Shown in pieces: positions 35,025 to 44,028 of a DNA stretch of 64,000 nucleotides. Position 1 is the first letter of the stretch, and each line of letters begins with the position of its first letter. The DNA is from Desulfotignum sp032250905. Its GTDB lineage: Bacteria > Desulfobacterota > Desulfobacteria > Desulfobacterales > Desulfobacteraceae. Made by a program: the position numbers and the translations under genes. Location: contig JAVVEQ010000001.1 of the NCBI GenBank assembly GCA_032250905.1, forward strand, positions 133,205 to 197,204. Reading direction: 5' to 3'. Below the pieces are notes generated by a model, which saw only the letters and a list, made by a program, of their open reading frames with translations, had not been told where the DNA came from and ran no database searches.

Positions 35025-36534
35025 TTTCAGGATCAGTCGCCTCAAAGGGTTTCATGGCTTCGATGTGGCCGCCCATTTTTCTGTAATCCGCCACGGTCAT
35101 GGTATATTCCAATGGACAGATCGTGGCCGGGGTCGGTGTCCAGTAAAAAGCGCCTTTTCGGATTTTTCCCACATCCACCATAAAAGAAATCCCTCCACCG
35201 GGCATGACAAATCCGGGGGCCCCCCCAACGGTCAGGGCGACCTTGTTTTCATGGACCGCCCGGGTGAGCTTGATGGGGTAACGGGTCACCCCGGCCCGGG
35301 CACTGCCGCCGCTGCCGGCCGTGTACATGGCCGAAACCATGGAGGGTTCACAGGCATCGGAAATGGCGGCCTGGGCTTTTTGGGCTTTTTCCGTCAAGGG
35401 AACCGGCATCAGGCTGCCGGTGTCATCCACACGGAACATGGCCCCGTTTTCTCCGGTGGTCTCGGTCACAAAAATGGTCATGCCGGGCCGGCCCACCGCC
35501 ATATCGATGGATGACACAATGGCCGCCGGATCGGTAATGGAGGTTCCGCCCCATCCAGCTCCGTGATCTCCGAAATACCGGCCCGGTGTACTCCGGGTAA
35601 ATACCAGTGACACACCCGTGGGTTTCACCCCCACATACGTGCCCGCGACATGCTGACTGAGCTGACCGGTGATATGGGAATCCAGCACAATCACCTCATC
35701 GGCCGCCTCTTTCAACAACGGGGCAAAAATGCCCAGTGTGGCGCTGCCGCAGCCCACCCGCATTTTTTTGACCGGTTTGCCGTCGATTTCCGGGGGCTGC
35801 CCCACCTGGACGGCCAGGCGGCTGCCCCCGGCAATTTTGAGCTTGACCGGTTTCCGGTTGGCAATATCGGTGACGGTTCTGGCCACCAGGAATCCGTTGG
35901 GGCCGGTCAGCCGGTTGACCCCGCCGATATGCAGCATCTTGGATCCATACTGCTCGGTCTCCACCATTCCCACCACCCGTTTTCCCACCATCACCTCGGC
36001 ACCTTCTCTGCCGATGAACACGTCTGTATCGATCTTGAGGAGTATGGAACTGTAACTCAAGGGCACTTCGGTGACCACTGTCACCACATCCACGCCACCC
36101 CGGTTTTCTGAAACGATGCCCGGTGCGGGTTTACAGCAGGGATAACTGGTACCGGCCCCGATGGCGGTAATGATCGGTGTCTGAATTTCCGGCGCCAGTC
36201 GTTGTCCGACCTCATCTTTGACTGCGGAATAGGTCAAATTCACCGCTGTCCTTACCAGCCGCCCGTTATCGTTCAGGTACCGCTGGCAGGCGCCGGCTGC
36301 ACTAACCGGCACCTGGCATTTGATGGGGCATGCATCGCACACAACGATGTCCGTCAATTGGGCGGCATCCCCGGACACGGCACTTTCCGGACACACCCGG
36401 ATGCACACCCCGCAGCTGACACATATTTTTCTGTCAATCCCCGCCTTTTTGCGATGGATGGTGACCGCCCCCACCGGACAGTCGCGCATGCAGAATCCGC
36501 ATCCCGTGCATTTCTCTTCAACTATATGGATCAT
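35014..36534 (-). CDS. hnr: 6-hydroxynicotinate reductase
   Basis: The 506-residue protein opens with two [4Fe-4S] ferredoxin motifs, CTGCGFCMRDCP (residues 9-20) and CVSCGVCIRVCP (about 38-49), then a CDACPIKC cluster. The rest is a large domain with GCGSATLGIF, GAGWGGTSITDP and GGAPGFVMPGGGISFMVD. It matches my recollection of Eubacterium barkeri 6-hydroxynicotinate reductase, which reduces 6-hydroxynicotinate with ferredoxin to 1,4,5,6-tetrahydro-6-oxonicotinate in the cytoplasm. The adjacent enamidase gene encodes the next step and strongly supports this. GGAGGCG lies before the ATG. It is 19 nt downstream of the enamidase. Confidence 0.85.
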   Translation of the reverse strand: MIHIVEEKCTGCGFCMRDCPVGAVTIHRKKAGIDRKICVSCGVCIRVCPESAVSGDAAQLTDIVVCDACPIKCQVPVSAAGACQRYLNDNGRLVRTAVNLTYSAVKDEVGQRLAPEIQTPIITAIGAGTSYPCCKPAPGIVSENRGGVDVVTVVTEVPLSYSSILLKIDTDVFIGREGAEVMVGKRVVGMVETEQYGSKMLHIGGVNRLTGPNGFLVARTVTDIANRKPVKLKIAGGSRLAVQVGQPPEIDGKPVKKMRVGCGSATLGIFAPLLKEAADEVIVLDSHITGQLSQHVAGTYVGVKPTGVSLVFTRSTPGRYFGDHGAGWGGTSITDPAAIVSSIDMAVGRPGMTIFVTETTGENGAMFRVDDTGSLMPVPLTEKAQKAQAAISDACEPSMVSAMYTAGSGGSARAGVTRYPIKLTRAVHENKVALTVGGAPGFVMPGGGISFMVDVGKIRKGAFYWTPTPATICPLEYTMTVADYRKMGGHIEAMKPFEATDPENDG

Positions 36535-36553
36535 GACACGCCTCCGGCGACCA

Positions 36554-37720
36554 TCAGGACACTTTTTCGGGCATGGTGACCGGCGGCGGGGTGTTCCTGC
36601 TTTTGGTCACCACCACTTTCCCATCCACAATCACCATGGCCACCCCAGGCACATCCCCTGCCTCGATGGCAGCCAGGGCATCTTTTCCGACCGATCCCAT
36701 TGGGGTGTCCATGATCACGAAATCCGCCTCCCGGCCGGGTTCAATGATGCCGCGGTTCAATTTGTGGATCCGGGCAGTATTGCCGGTGGCCATACAGATG
36801 GCCTGGGCGGCCGTAACGGGTGTCAGCCCGGCCAGGTGATTGATCACCCGCAGGATTCCCAGGGGTACCACACCCGTACCGGACGGGGCATCGTTTCCAA
36901 TGATCACCCGGTGCAGCACCTTGTTTTCCACAAACAGTTTTGCCGCTTCCACCGCCATCAACGGATTACCGCAATGCACAATTTCCAGGGCAATGTCTGT
37001 CTGTGTGGTCAGCTGCCGGACCTCATCCATGGCAACCGCTGTGGGACCGCCGTTCACATGGGATGCGATATCCGGGTTGGCCCGCATGACCATGTCGGCG
37101 GTGACCGTGCTGCTGCCGGGAATCGATGTGCCGCCGGTGTGCATCATCACGGTCATGCCGCAGTCCTTTGCCCACTGGATCATGGGGGCGGCCACATCCG
37201 GGTCCTTGACAGATCCCAGACCGACCTCGCCGACAATATGCACGCATTCTCTGGCCATTTCTTCAAAATCTGTCTGTACCAGCCCGTTTTCCAGGATAAC
37301 CGCACCCCCCGCGACCTTGGCCCCGCCGGGCCGGAAATTCTGGAACGACTTGGCCGCCAGAATGGCCAGGGCTTTCACACCGGCCGGATCTTTGGGCCTC
37401 CCCTGCAGATGGACCTCTCCGGCGGAAATCATGGTGGTGACACCGCCATGCAGCTCGCTTTCCAAAAACCCGGTCTGCTGCTGCCGGGAAGTATAATCCC
37501 CCAGGATGGGGTGGCAGTGGGAATCGATCAGTCCCGGTGTGACCGTTGTGCCGTGACAGTCGATGACAGCCGCCGTGTCCGGGATATCGTCCCATTCCGC
37601 CAGAAACCCCACTCGTGAAACCTTCCCGCCAAGGGCCAGAATAGCGTCGCCCTCCAGAATGGGATGATCAATATTTCCACTGACAATGGTACCGATATTT
37701 TTAAGCAGTAAATCTGACAT
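36554..37720 (-). CDS. ena: Enamidase (1,4,5,6-tetrahydro-6-oxonicotinate hydrolase)
   Basis: A 388-residue metal amidohydrolase. It shows the HxH metal motif SHCH (His68, His70), LHGGVTTMISAGE, IVGEVGLGSVKDP with the bridging glutamate, MHTGGTSIPGSSTVTAD, HVNGGPTA and GNDAPSGTGVVPLGILR. These match the Eubacterium barkeri enamidase nearly motif by motif. That enzyme opens the ring of tetrahydro-6-oxonicotinate and releases ammonia to give (S)-2-formylglutarate. The ATG at 37720 has AGGAGAG upstream; the open frame before it lies inside the molybdenum subunit gene and is not used. Flanked by the hydroxylase and reductase genes of the same pathway. Confidence 0.9.
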   Translation of the reverse strand: MSDLLLKNIGTIVSGNIDHPILEGDAILALGGKVSRVGFLAEWDDIPDTAAVIDCHGTTVTPGLIDSHCHPILGDYTSRQQQTGFLESELHGGVTTMISAGEVHLQGRPKDPAGVKALAILAAKSFQNFRPGGAKVAGGAVILENGLVQTDFEEMARECVHIVGEVGLGSVKDPDVAAPMIQWAKDCGMTVMMHTGGTSIPGSSTVTADMVMRANPDIASHVNGGPTAVAMDEVRQLTTQTDIALEIVHCGNPLMAVEAAKLFVENKVLHRVIIGNDAPSGTGVVPLGILRVINHLAGLTPVTAAQAICMATGNTARIHKLNRGIIEPGREADFVIMDTPMGSVGKDALAAIEAGDVPGVAMVIVDGKVVVTKSRNTPPPVTMPEKVS

Positions 37721-37721
37721 A

Positions 37722-40010
37722 TTAGCTCTCCTGATAACAATTGTTGAAATGACCGGATGCGATACTGGCATCCAGGACCCTCTCCAGGCTGGCGGGCAGC
37801 GCATATATCCGTTTTCCCAGGGCATTGGAAACCGCGTTGACAATCGCCGGTGCCGTGGGAATCAGGGCGGGTTCCCCCACCCCTTTGGCACCAAAGGGAC
37901 CACTGGGTTCAGCTGCTTCCACGATGATGGGAATCACACAAGGCATGTCCGCGGCCGTGGGGATATGGTAATCATTCATGGAAATGGTCTCTCCTGGCAC
38001 AAACGCTTCCATCAGGGCAAATCCCACCCCCATGGCCACCCCGCCGCAGATCTGGCCGATCACGTTTTCCGGATGGATCGCTTTGCCCACGTCATGGGCC
38101 GCGATCACCCGGCGCACACTGGTTTCACCGGTCAGGACATCCACTTCCACACAGGCGGCATGACAGGCAAATGCATAGGTCGTATAGGGGATGCCATCGC
38201 CGGTCTCCGGGTCCAGGGGGACGGTTTCCGGATCAAAATACCCCTGCCAGGACAACTCCCCGCCCTTGTCGAGAATCCGGGAAGCCAGCCGGACGAATCC
38301 CACCTGTTTTTCCGGATGCCGGGCATCACGGACGCTGCCGTTTTCCAGCCGCAGGTCCGCTTTTTTGACCTTGAGATAATTCACCGCTTCGGTGAGCAGG
38401 ACATCCGCCAGCTTGTCAGCGGCCTGTTTGACCGCATTGCCTGAAATATAGGTCTGCCGGCTGGCCGAAGTGGCCCCGGCGTTGGTGGTATATTTGGTAT
38501 CCGCCACAACCACATGGATATCCATGGCATCCAGCCCCAGCGCTTCTCCTGCAATCTGGGACAGGATGGTCGTTGAGCCCTGGCCGATATCCGCACACCC
38601 GGTAAACAGGGTGACCTGTCCGTTCCGGTCCATGGCAACGCGGGCGGTGGAGGGGTTCTGCACCCCGGTATTTCCGATACCATACCACATGCCCGCGATC
38701 CCGACCCCCCGCCGGATATGGGGCGGGGTAGGCTCAGACAGCCAGTCTGTCCCGGCTTTCCGGTATTCAGGCGTCACCGCGGCCAGGCAGTCCTGAAAAC
38801 CGATGCTGTGGACCAACTCCTGTCCGGTGGCTGTGACCGTGCCTTTTTTTACCCCGTTCAATACCCGTATTTCCAGGGGATCCATATCCAGGGCACGGGC
38901 ATGGATATCCATCTGGCTTTCATGGGCCAGGGCCATCTGGGGAGTACCGAATCCTCTCATGGCGCCGCAGAAGGGATGGTTGGTATAGACGGCCGTGCAT
39001 TCCAGGTCCACATTGTCAATGGCATAGGGGCCTGTGGCATGAACCGCGGCCCGGGAGGCGACAGCGATCCCATAGGAACCATAGGCACCGGTATTGCAGA
39101 CCGCTTTCATCTGCATGGCCGTGATCCGGCCTGTTTCATCTGCACCGGTTTTCATGTGGATGACAAAGGGATGCCGCTTGGCGGTTGCCAGATATGCTTC
39201 TTCACGGGTATACACATACCGGACAGGCTGTTTCAAATGGTACAGGGCCAGCCCGATGAACCCCTGGACGTTCATGTCCAGTTTGGAACCGAATCCCCCG
39301 CCGGTGGCTGCCTGGATGATCCGGACGGCATGGTCTTCCACCCCCAGCAGTGAGACCACCTCTTTGTGGTCGTAATGGGGATTCTGGGTGGACGCGTAGA
39401 TGACCAGGGTCCCGTCCTCGTCCGGAAACCCGACACCGGCGTCCGGTTCCAGGTAGGTATGCTCGATGGCACTGGTCCGGTAGGTTTTTTCAACAATGGT
39501 ATGGGCCTTTTCAAAGGCGGCGGCCACATCGCCCCTGCGGACTTTTTTTTGAACCAGGACATTGCCTTTGGCGTGAATCTTTGGCGCGCCCGGGGCCAGG
39601 GCCTCTTCCGGATCAAACACAGCCGGCAGCGGGTCATAGTCCACCGATACTGCTGCCACGGCCAGCTCCGCGGCCTGGGGAGTCCGGGCCGCCACCAGGG
39701 CCACCGGATCTGCCAGGGACCGGACCTTGTCTTCCGCCAGAAGCGGCTGATCCTTGTTGATGATTCCCATCAGGTTTTTTCCTGGGATATCCTTTGCCGT
39801 AAACACCTGAACCACATCCGGAATCGACAGGGCCGCGGTTGTATCGATCCCCAGGATTCCGGCATGGGGATGGCGGCTTCGCACTGCTTTCAGGTACAAC
39901 ACGTTTTCCAGTTCCATGTCGGCACAAAAAATCGGCTTTCCTGTCAGCCGTTCTTTTGCACCCCTGCGAAATATACTTTTACCAACTGTATGATATCTGT
40001 CATTGCTCAT
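37722..40010 (-). CDS. Nicotinate dehydrogenase, molybdopterin-binding large subunit
   Basis: The 762-residue protein is a complete molybdenum hydroxylase large subunit of the xanthine oxidase family. The cofactor and substrate motifs are in order: AATGGGFGSK, MRGFGTPQMALAHE, GCADIGQGSTTILSQIA and GPFGAKGVGEPALIP with the catalytic Glu of GVGE. In the operon with Hnr and enamidase it should hydroxylate nicotinate at C6. In Eubacterium barkeri this subunit is split into two chains; here it is one. The start ATG overlaps the FAD subunit stop (ATGA); an ATG four codons upstream is also possible. No in-frame TGA suggests no selenocysteine. Confidence 0.87.
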   Translation of the reverse strand: MSNDRYHTVGKSIFRRGAKERLTGKPIFCADMELENVLYLKAVRSRHPHAGILGIDTTAALSIPDVVQVFTAKDIPGKNLMGIINKDQPLLAEDKVRSLADPVALVAARTPQAAELAVAAVSVDYDPLPAVFDPEEALAPGAPKIHAKGNVLVQKKVRRGDVAAAFEKAHTIVEKTYRTSAIEHTYLEPDAGVGFPDEDGTLVIYASTQNPHYDHKEVVSLLGVEDHAVRIIQAATGGGFGSKLDMNVQGFIGLALYHLKQPVRYVYTREEAYLATAKRHPFVIHMKTGADETGRITAMQMKAVCNTGAYGSYGIAVASRAAVHATGPYAIDNVDLECTAVYTNHPFCGAMRGFGTPQMALAHESQMDIHARALDMDPLEIRVLNGVKKGTVTATGQELVHSIGFQDCLAAVTPEYRKAGTDWLSEPTPPHIRRGVGIAGMWYGIGNTGVQNPSTARVAMDRNGQVTLFTGCADIGQGSTTILSQIAGEALGLDAMDIHVVVADTKYTTNAGATSASRQTYISGNAVKQAADKLADVLLTEAVNYLKVKKADLRLENGSVRDARHPEKQVGFVRLASRILDKGGELSWQGYFDPETVPLDPETGDGIPYTTYAFACHAACVEVDVLTGETSVRRVIAAHDVGKAIHPENVIGQICGGVAMGVGFALMEAFVPGETISMNDYHIPTAADMPCVIPIIVEAAEPSGPFGAKGVGEPALIPTAPAIVNAVSNALGKRIYALPASLERVLDASIASGHFNNCYQES

Positions 40011-40876
40011 TGTCTGCACCATGTTATCATCGGATAGATCATCCGTTTGAAAAGTCCCTGAACCGCGGGTTCCTTATAGCTTATGGATGGCCGCCGCCCG
40101 GTGATTTCAACCATTTTTTCCGCCAGCAGGCCGGCCCCCTGATTCATCAGTTCGACGGTGGGGTTTTTACCGGCAAACAGCGACTCGACAGTATGCATCC
40201 GCTGGGGGGTGGGGGTGCATGCCCCCAGTGAAAACCGGATGAAAGATATGCGGCCCTGGTCATCCTTGTCCGCCATCACCGCCATACTCATCCGTGAAGT
40301 GGCAAGGGCTTTTCTGCGGCCGATTTTCTGAAAATCAAAAAATCCCGGCTGTCTGGTCTTTAATTTTAATGCCACCACCAGGTCTTCCGGATGAAGCGCA
40401 CTCCGGTATGCCCCTTTGGTCATTTCCAGCAGCGGAATGGTCCGGTTGCCGTCCCTGTTGGCCACCACGGCCTCGGCCTCGTGAATCACCAGCGGCGGGA
40501 TGGTGTCCCCGCAGGGGGATGCATGGGCCACATTGCCGCCGATGGTCGCCATATTGCGGATCTGCCGGCTGGCAAAGGTGAAGCTGCACTTATGCAGTGC
40601 CGGGGCATGTTCCTTGATAAGAGGCAGGGTATTGATCCGGGTCAATGTCACTCCGGAGCCAATGTACAGCCGGGCCTGGTCGTCACTCAGCTCAACCGTT
40701 TTCAACGTCTCGATCCGGGAAATATCCAGGAGAAACGGGCGGTGATTTTCCCCTGATCGCAGATCCACCATCAGGTCGGTTCCCCCTGCCAGAATATGGG
40801 TATCCGGGCCATGATCATGGAGAAAGTCCACCGCCTCATCCAGGCTTTCCGGACGGATACAGGTCATGGTTGTCAT
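40007..40876 (-). CDS. Nicotinate dehydrogenase, FAD-binding subunit
   Basis: The 289-residue medium subunit of a molybdenum hydroxylase. FAD motifs are ILAGGTDLMVDLR (about 28-40) and TIGGNVAHASPCGDT (about 107-121). The C-terminal CO-dehydrogenase flavoprotein domain is present. It carries electrons from the iron-sulfur subunit to an acceptor. AGGAGG precedes the ATG at 40876; the longer open frame upstream overlaps the iron-sulfur gene and is not needed. It ends in a 4-nt overlap with the large subunit. Confidence 0.9.
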   Translation of the reverse strand: MTTMTCIRPESLDEAVDFLHDHGPDTHILAGGTDLMVDLRSGENHRPFLLDISRIETLKTVELSDDQARLYIGSGVTLTRINTLPLIKEHAPALHKCSFTFASRQIRNMATIGGNVAHASPCGDTIPPLVIHEAEAVVANRDGNRTIPLLEMTKGAYRSALHPEDLVVALKLKTRQPGFFDFQKIGRRKALATSRMSMAVMADKDDQGRISFIRFSLGACTPTPQRMHTVESLFAGKNPTVELMNQGAGLLAEKMVEITGRRPSISYKEPAVQGLFKRMIYPMITWCRQ

Positions 40877-40877
40877 G

Positions 40878-41378
40878 TCAGCAATCCTCCTGCCCACGGC
40901 CCTGAACGTGCTGCCCGCCGGCGGCACGGACCGATGAAAAAATCTGCTGGTAACCGGTGCACCGGCAGATATTGCCTGAAATGGCCTGGACAATCTGGCT
41001 GTCATCCGGTTCGGCATTTTCTCCCAAAAGTGCATGGGTACTCATGAGCAGCCCAGGGGTACAAAAACCGCACTGAACAGCATGTCCGGCCAGAAATTTT
41101 TCCTGGATCGGATGCAGGCGCCCTTCTTCGGCCAGGCCCTCTACGGTCATGACCCGGCAGCCGTCCAGCTGCACACCGAACATGAGACAGGCATTGACCG
41201 CCTGATTGTTCACCTCGATGGTGCAGGCACCGCATTCTCCGATGCCGCAACCTTCCTTGGTTCCTTTCATACCCAGTTCGTCTCTGATCACCTGAAGTGC
41301 AGACTGTTCAGGTGAAATGTCCTTCACCGTTTCTTTGCCGTTCAGTGTAAACTTTACGGTAACGCTGGTCTGTGTCAC
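40878..41378 (-). CDS. Nicotinate dehydrogenase, [2Fe-2S] subunit
   Basis: The 166-residue small subunit has both [2Fe-2S] clusters of the xanthine oxidase family: a plant-ferredoxin-type motif (CGIGECGACTIEV near 44-56 with a later Cys in NACLMFG) and the helical-domain motif (QCGFCTPGLLM and NICRCTGYQQI). The start codon is GTG with AAGGA about 10 nt upstream. Its C-terminus is slightly longer than usual and Gly/Gln-rich. It passes electrons from molybdopterin to FAD. Confidence 0.92.
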   Translation of the reverse strand: MTQTSVTVKFTLNGKETVKDISPEQSALQVIRDELGMKGTKEGCGIGECGACTIEVNNQAVNACLMFGVQLDGCRVMTVEGLAEEGRLHPIQEKFLAGHAVQCGFCTPGLLMSTHALLGENAEPDDSQIVQAISGNICRCTGYQQIFSSVRAAGGQHVQGRGQEDC

Positions 41379-41429
41379 GTTTCACTCATCCTTGTGCAAT
41401 ACATGGTTTTTTAAAAATGTCGGCGCTGT

Positions 41430-42026
41430 TTACCGCAATCCATCCTCGCCGACAATTTCTCCGGTGGTCAATCCGCCCACCCGGGGCACCGGCCGGCCGG
41501 AATCAGTGACTCCGACAATCAAAATCAGTTCATCGGCCCGGGGAGCGTCCGGTATCCGGACTTCCATGGCATCAAAATGAGACCGCACATAGGCGGCATC
41601 TTTATGGCCCAGGGGCAGATCGATGGCACACCCGGGTCCGCCCAGTTTCTTTGCCGAGGGCAGCAGGGCCTTGCCGCCGCCCACATTGGCACGGATGGGT
41701 TTGCCCAGGACCGGATGCATCAGGGCGGCGCAATGTTCCCGTTCCCCGTCCAATCCGGAAATAGCTGCCTTGCCGTAACTTTCCACCTTGTCCGGGGCGA
41801 TTCCCAAAGCGGCAACCGCTTTTTGGATCAGCATCTCGCCGATCTGTTCACTCCATTCATACAGCAAAGACAGATCCTCCTGATAGACTCCGGCATACGG
41901 ATTTTTAAACACGGCCGCGCAGGCCGCTTTCCGGGTCGGGGTATCGAGAATTGTCTGTCCATCCGCATGGGTTTCTTCCACAATGGTATAAATGGTTCGA
42001 ATTTTGAGGTTTTCTTTAATAGCCAT
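41430..42026 (-). CDS. DUF1185 / amino acid synthesis family protein
   Basis: A 198-residue protein of the family listed as AA_synth (DUF1185). Signature segments are TRKAACAAVFKNPYAGVY, GKAAISGLDGEREHCAALMHP and GGGKALLPSAKKLG, with LILIVGVTDSGRPVPRVG near the end. Members are often encoded in heterocycle and amide degradation clusters, but the reaction is not established. The ATG at 42026 follows AGGAAAAG. It sits between the TRAP genes and the nicotinate dehydrogenase genes, so a role in handling a ring or amide intermediate is plausible. Confidence 0.75.
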   Translation of the reverse strand: MAIKENLKIRTIYTIVEETHADGQTILDTPTRKAACAAVFKNPYAGVYQEDLSLLYEWSEQIGEMLIQKAVAALGIAPDKVESYGKAAISGLDGEREHCAALMHPVLGKPIRANVGGGKALLPSAKKLGGPGCAIDLPLGHKDAAYVRSHFDAMEVRIPDAPRADELILIVGVTDSGRPVPRVGGLTTGEIVGEDGLR

Positions 42027-42085
42027 CTTTCTTTTCCTTTCAATCAATCGTGTCGCGTTTCATTTGTCATTTTTTCCACAGCGTG

Positions 42086-43387
42086 TCACTTCATTATACC
42101 CGGCAGAAACAATGCGATCTGGGGAAATACCGTTATCAGGAACACCACCACAAAAATGGCCAGCAAAAAGACAATGGTTCCCTTGTATACCTCACCCATG
42201 GACACATCGGCCACGCCGGAAATCACAAAAATATTCAATCCCAACGGCGGGGTGATCAGGCCCGCTTCCATCATGAGAACGGAGATGACACCAAACCAGA
42301 TGGGATTGAATCCCAGTTCAAGAATGGTAGGGAAAATGACCGGCAGAGTCAGCACCATCATCGAGGTGGCATCCAGAAAACACCCCAGAATCACATATCC
42401 CACAAGAATGATAAACAGGATGAAATAAGGGGACAGATCCACCTGAACCAGCCACATGGACAGTTTCATGGGGATCATGGTCAACGCCATGAAATAGGTG
42501 AATAAATAGGCACCGGCCAGAATCATGAATATCATCACCGACACCCGGGTGGTGGACTTCAAAGCGTCTATCAGGTTGCTCCAGGTCATTTTTTTTTTGG
42601 CAACGGTGATGACAAAAAGGAAAAAAGCTCCCAGCGCACCGGCTTCATTCGGTGTGAAAAAACCCAGATAGATCCCCCCCATTACCAGCAGGAAGACCGC
42701 GATCAGCTCCCAGACCGTCACCAGGGCCTTCAGTTTTTCCAGGAATGGCACCCGTTCGGGGTTTTGCGGGGCAGCAGACGGTTTGATCATCACCCAGAGG
42801 ATGATAATGACGCAAAAAGCCAGTGCCAGCAGAAATCCGGGAAGAAATCCTGCGATCAGCAGTTTGCCGATGGATTGCTCGGTGAGGATCCCATAGACCA
42901 CAAATCCGATACTCGGCGGAATGAGAAACCCCAGGGTTCCCCCGGCGGCAACGGTTCCCGTGGCCAGCTGGTCGTCATACTCATATTTTTTCATTTCCGG
43001 CAATGCCACCCGTCCCAGGGTGGCGGCAGTGGCCACCGATGAGCCGCAGATGGCGGCAAAGCCGGAACAGGCGCCGATGGTGGCGATCCCAAGCCCCCCC
43101 GGCAACCGCCTCAGCCACTTGTCCGCAACCTTATATATTCCCTGGCTCAGGCCGGAGGCCGTTGCAAACTCTCCCATGATGACAAACAACGGGATGACCG
43201 TAAAGGAATAAGTGGTAAAGGTACCGTAAAACGATTTCACCAGGGTGGGCAGGGCAACGGTAATATCGGTCATGAAACTGATGCCCCAAAATCCCACAAA
43301 TGCCAGGGAGAACCCGATGGGCATGCCGATTAAGAGAAGAAAAAACAACACTGCAATGCCGATGATACCGAGTATATGAGGGTCCAT
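42086..43387 (-). CDS. dctM: TRAP transporter large membrane subunit, DctM
   Basis: A 433-residue TRAP permease with about 12 helices. YSFTVIPLFVIMGEFATASG, FAAICGSSVATAATLGRVALP and AGLITPPLGLNIFVISGVA are the DctM hallmarks. It belongs to the second TRAP system of the window. The place between the regulator/aldehyde dehydrogenase and the nicotinate genes suggests that it imports nicotinate or a related aromatic acid. The start at 43387 lies beyond the dctQ stop; the longer open frame overlaps dctQ. Confidence 0.92.
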   Translation of the reverse strand: MDPHILGIIGIAVLFFLLLIGMPIGFSLAFVGFWGISFMTDITVALPTLVKSFYGTFTTYSFTVIPLFVIMGEFATASGLSQGIYKVADKWLRRLPGGLGIATIGACSGFAAICGSSVATAATLGRVALPEMKKYEYDDQLATGTVAAGGTLGFLIPPSIGFVVYGILTEQSIGKLLIAGFLPGFLLALAFCVIIILWVMIKPSAAPQNPERVPFLEKLKALVTVWELIAVFLLVMGGIYLGFFTPNEAGALGAFFLFVITVAKKKMTWSNLIDALKSTTRVSVMIFMILAGAYLFTYFMALTMIPMKLSMWLVQVDLSPYFILFIILVGYVILGCFLDATSMMVLTLPVIFPTILELGFNPIWFGVISVLMMEAGLITPPLGLNIFVISGVADVSMGEVYKGTIVFLLAIFVVVFLITVFPQIALFLPGIMK

Positions 43388-43409
43388 TTTCCTTTTCTTT
43401 CCTGTTGGA

Positions 43410-43931
43410 TTATTCCAAGGCTTGTCCAAAGATAATTTCTGATAGGGATGCTACCATTTCTTTCACTATTTCCAGGGACAGCAAAAGTGCCCCCACAGGC
43501 AGCAGAAAATGCACCGGATACAGGGGAATCCCCAGGCTGTCCGTGGTGGTGCCGAACTGGTATTCCTCTACGCCCATGACCACACCATACCACACCAGCA
43601 TGACAATGATCTGAAAACTCAACAGGGCCGTCAGCAGATTCATGGCAGCTGCTGCCCGGACGGGAAGTTTCTCCACCAGCATTGTCACACGGACATTGGC
43701 GCCGGCACCATGGGTATAGGCAATTCCCAGAATGCCGAATATGGCCAGCATTACCTCACTGACCTCCAGGGCACCGGGAATGGGGCTGGAAAAAAAGTAC
43801 CGAAACACCACATCCAGGGTGGTCAGAAACATCATCAGCAGGACCCAGCCCATGCCGATGGCCAATCCAGCCCGGCTCAACCAGCCGATTCCCTGATCCA
43901 TCCTCTTCATCCATCCAGGTGCATGTCTCAT
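43410..43931 (-). CDS. dctQ: TRAP transporter small membrane subunit, DctQ
   Basis: The small subunit of about 173 residues has four membrane helices and the pattern FRYFFSSPIPGALEVSEVML and THGAGANVRVTMLVEKLP. The start is not certain: the ATG at 43931 has GGAATA upstream, an in-frame TTG lies 13 codons earlier, and ATGs lie 7 and 10 codons later. It pairs with the DctM and DctP encoded next to it. Confidence 0.87.
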   Translation of the reverse strand: MRHAPGWMKRMDQGIGWLSRAGLAIGMGWVLLMMFLTTLDVVFRYFFSSPIPGALEVSEVMLAIFGILGIAYTHGAGANVRVTMLVEKLPVRAAAAMNLLTALLSFQIIVMLVWYGVVMGVEEYQFGTTTDSLGIPLYPVHFLLPVGALLLSLEIVKEMVASLSEIIFGQALE

Positions 43932-44028
43932 GAGTTCGTATTCCAGTATCAGTTGTTTCAGTGAGTTCAAAGGGTTCAGACCGCTTTCGCGATGCCGTCT
44001 GAACCCGTTATAAATCCATACTTACAGG

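Noticed and set aside
36320..37618. 432-codon plus-strand frame opposite the enamidase and reductase genes
   Set aside because: It runs across two genes with strong motifs on the other strand and shows only low-complexity His/Gly/Asp-rich sequence.
37722..40010. Selenocysteine in the molybdenum hydroxylase
   Set aside because: The reading frame has no internal TGA. Labile selenium, as in the Eubacterium enzyme, cannot be judged from sequence.
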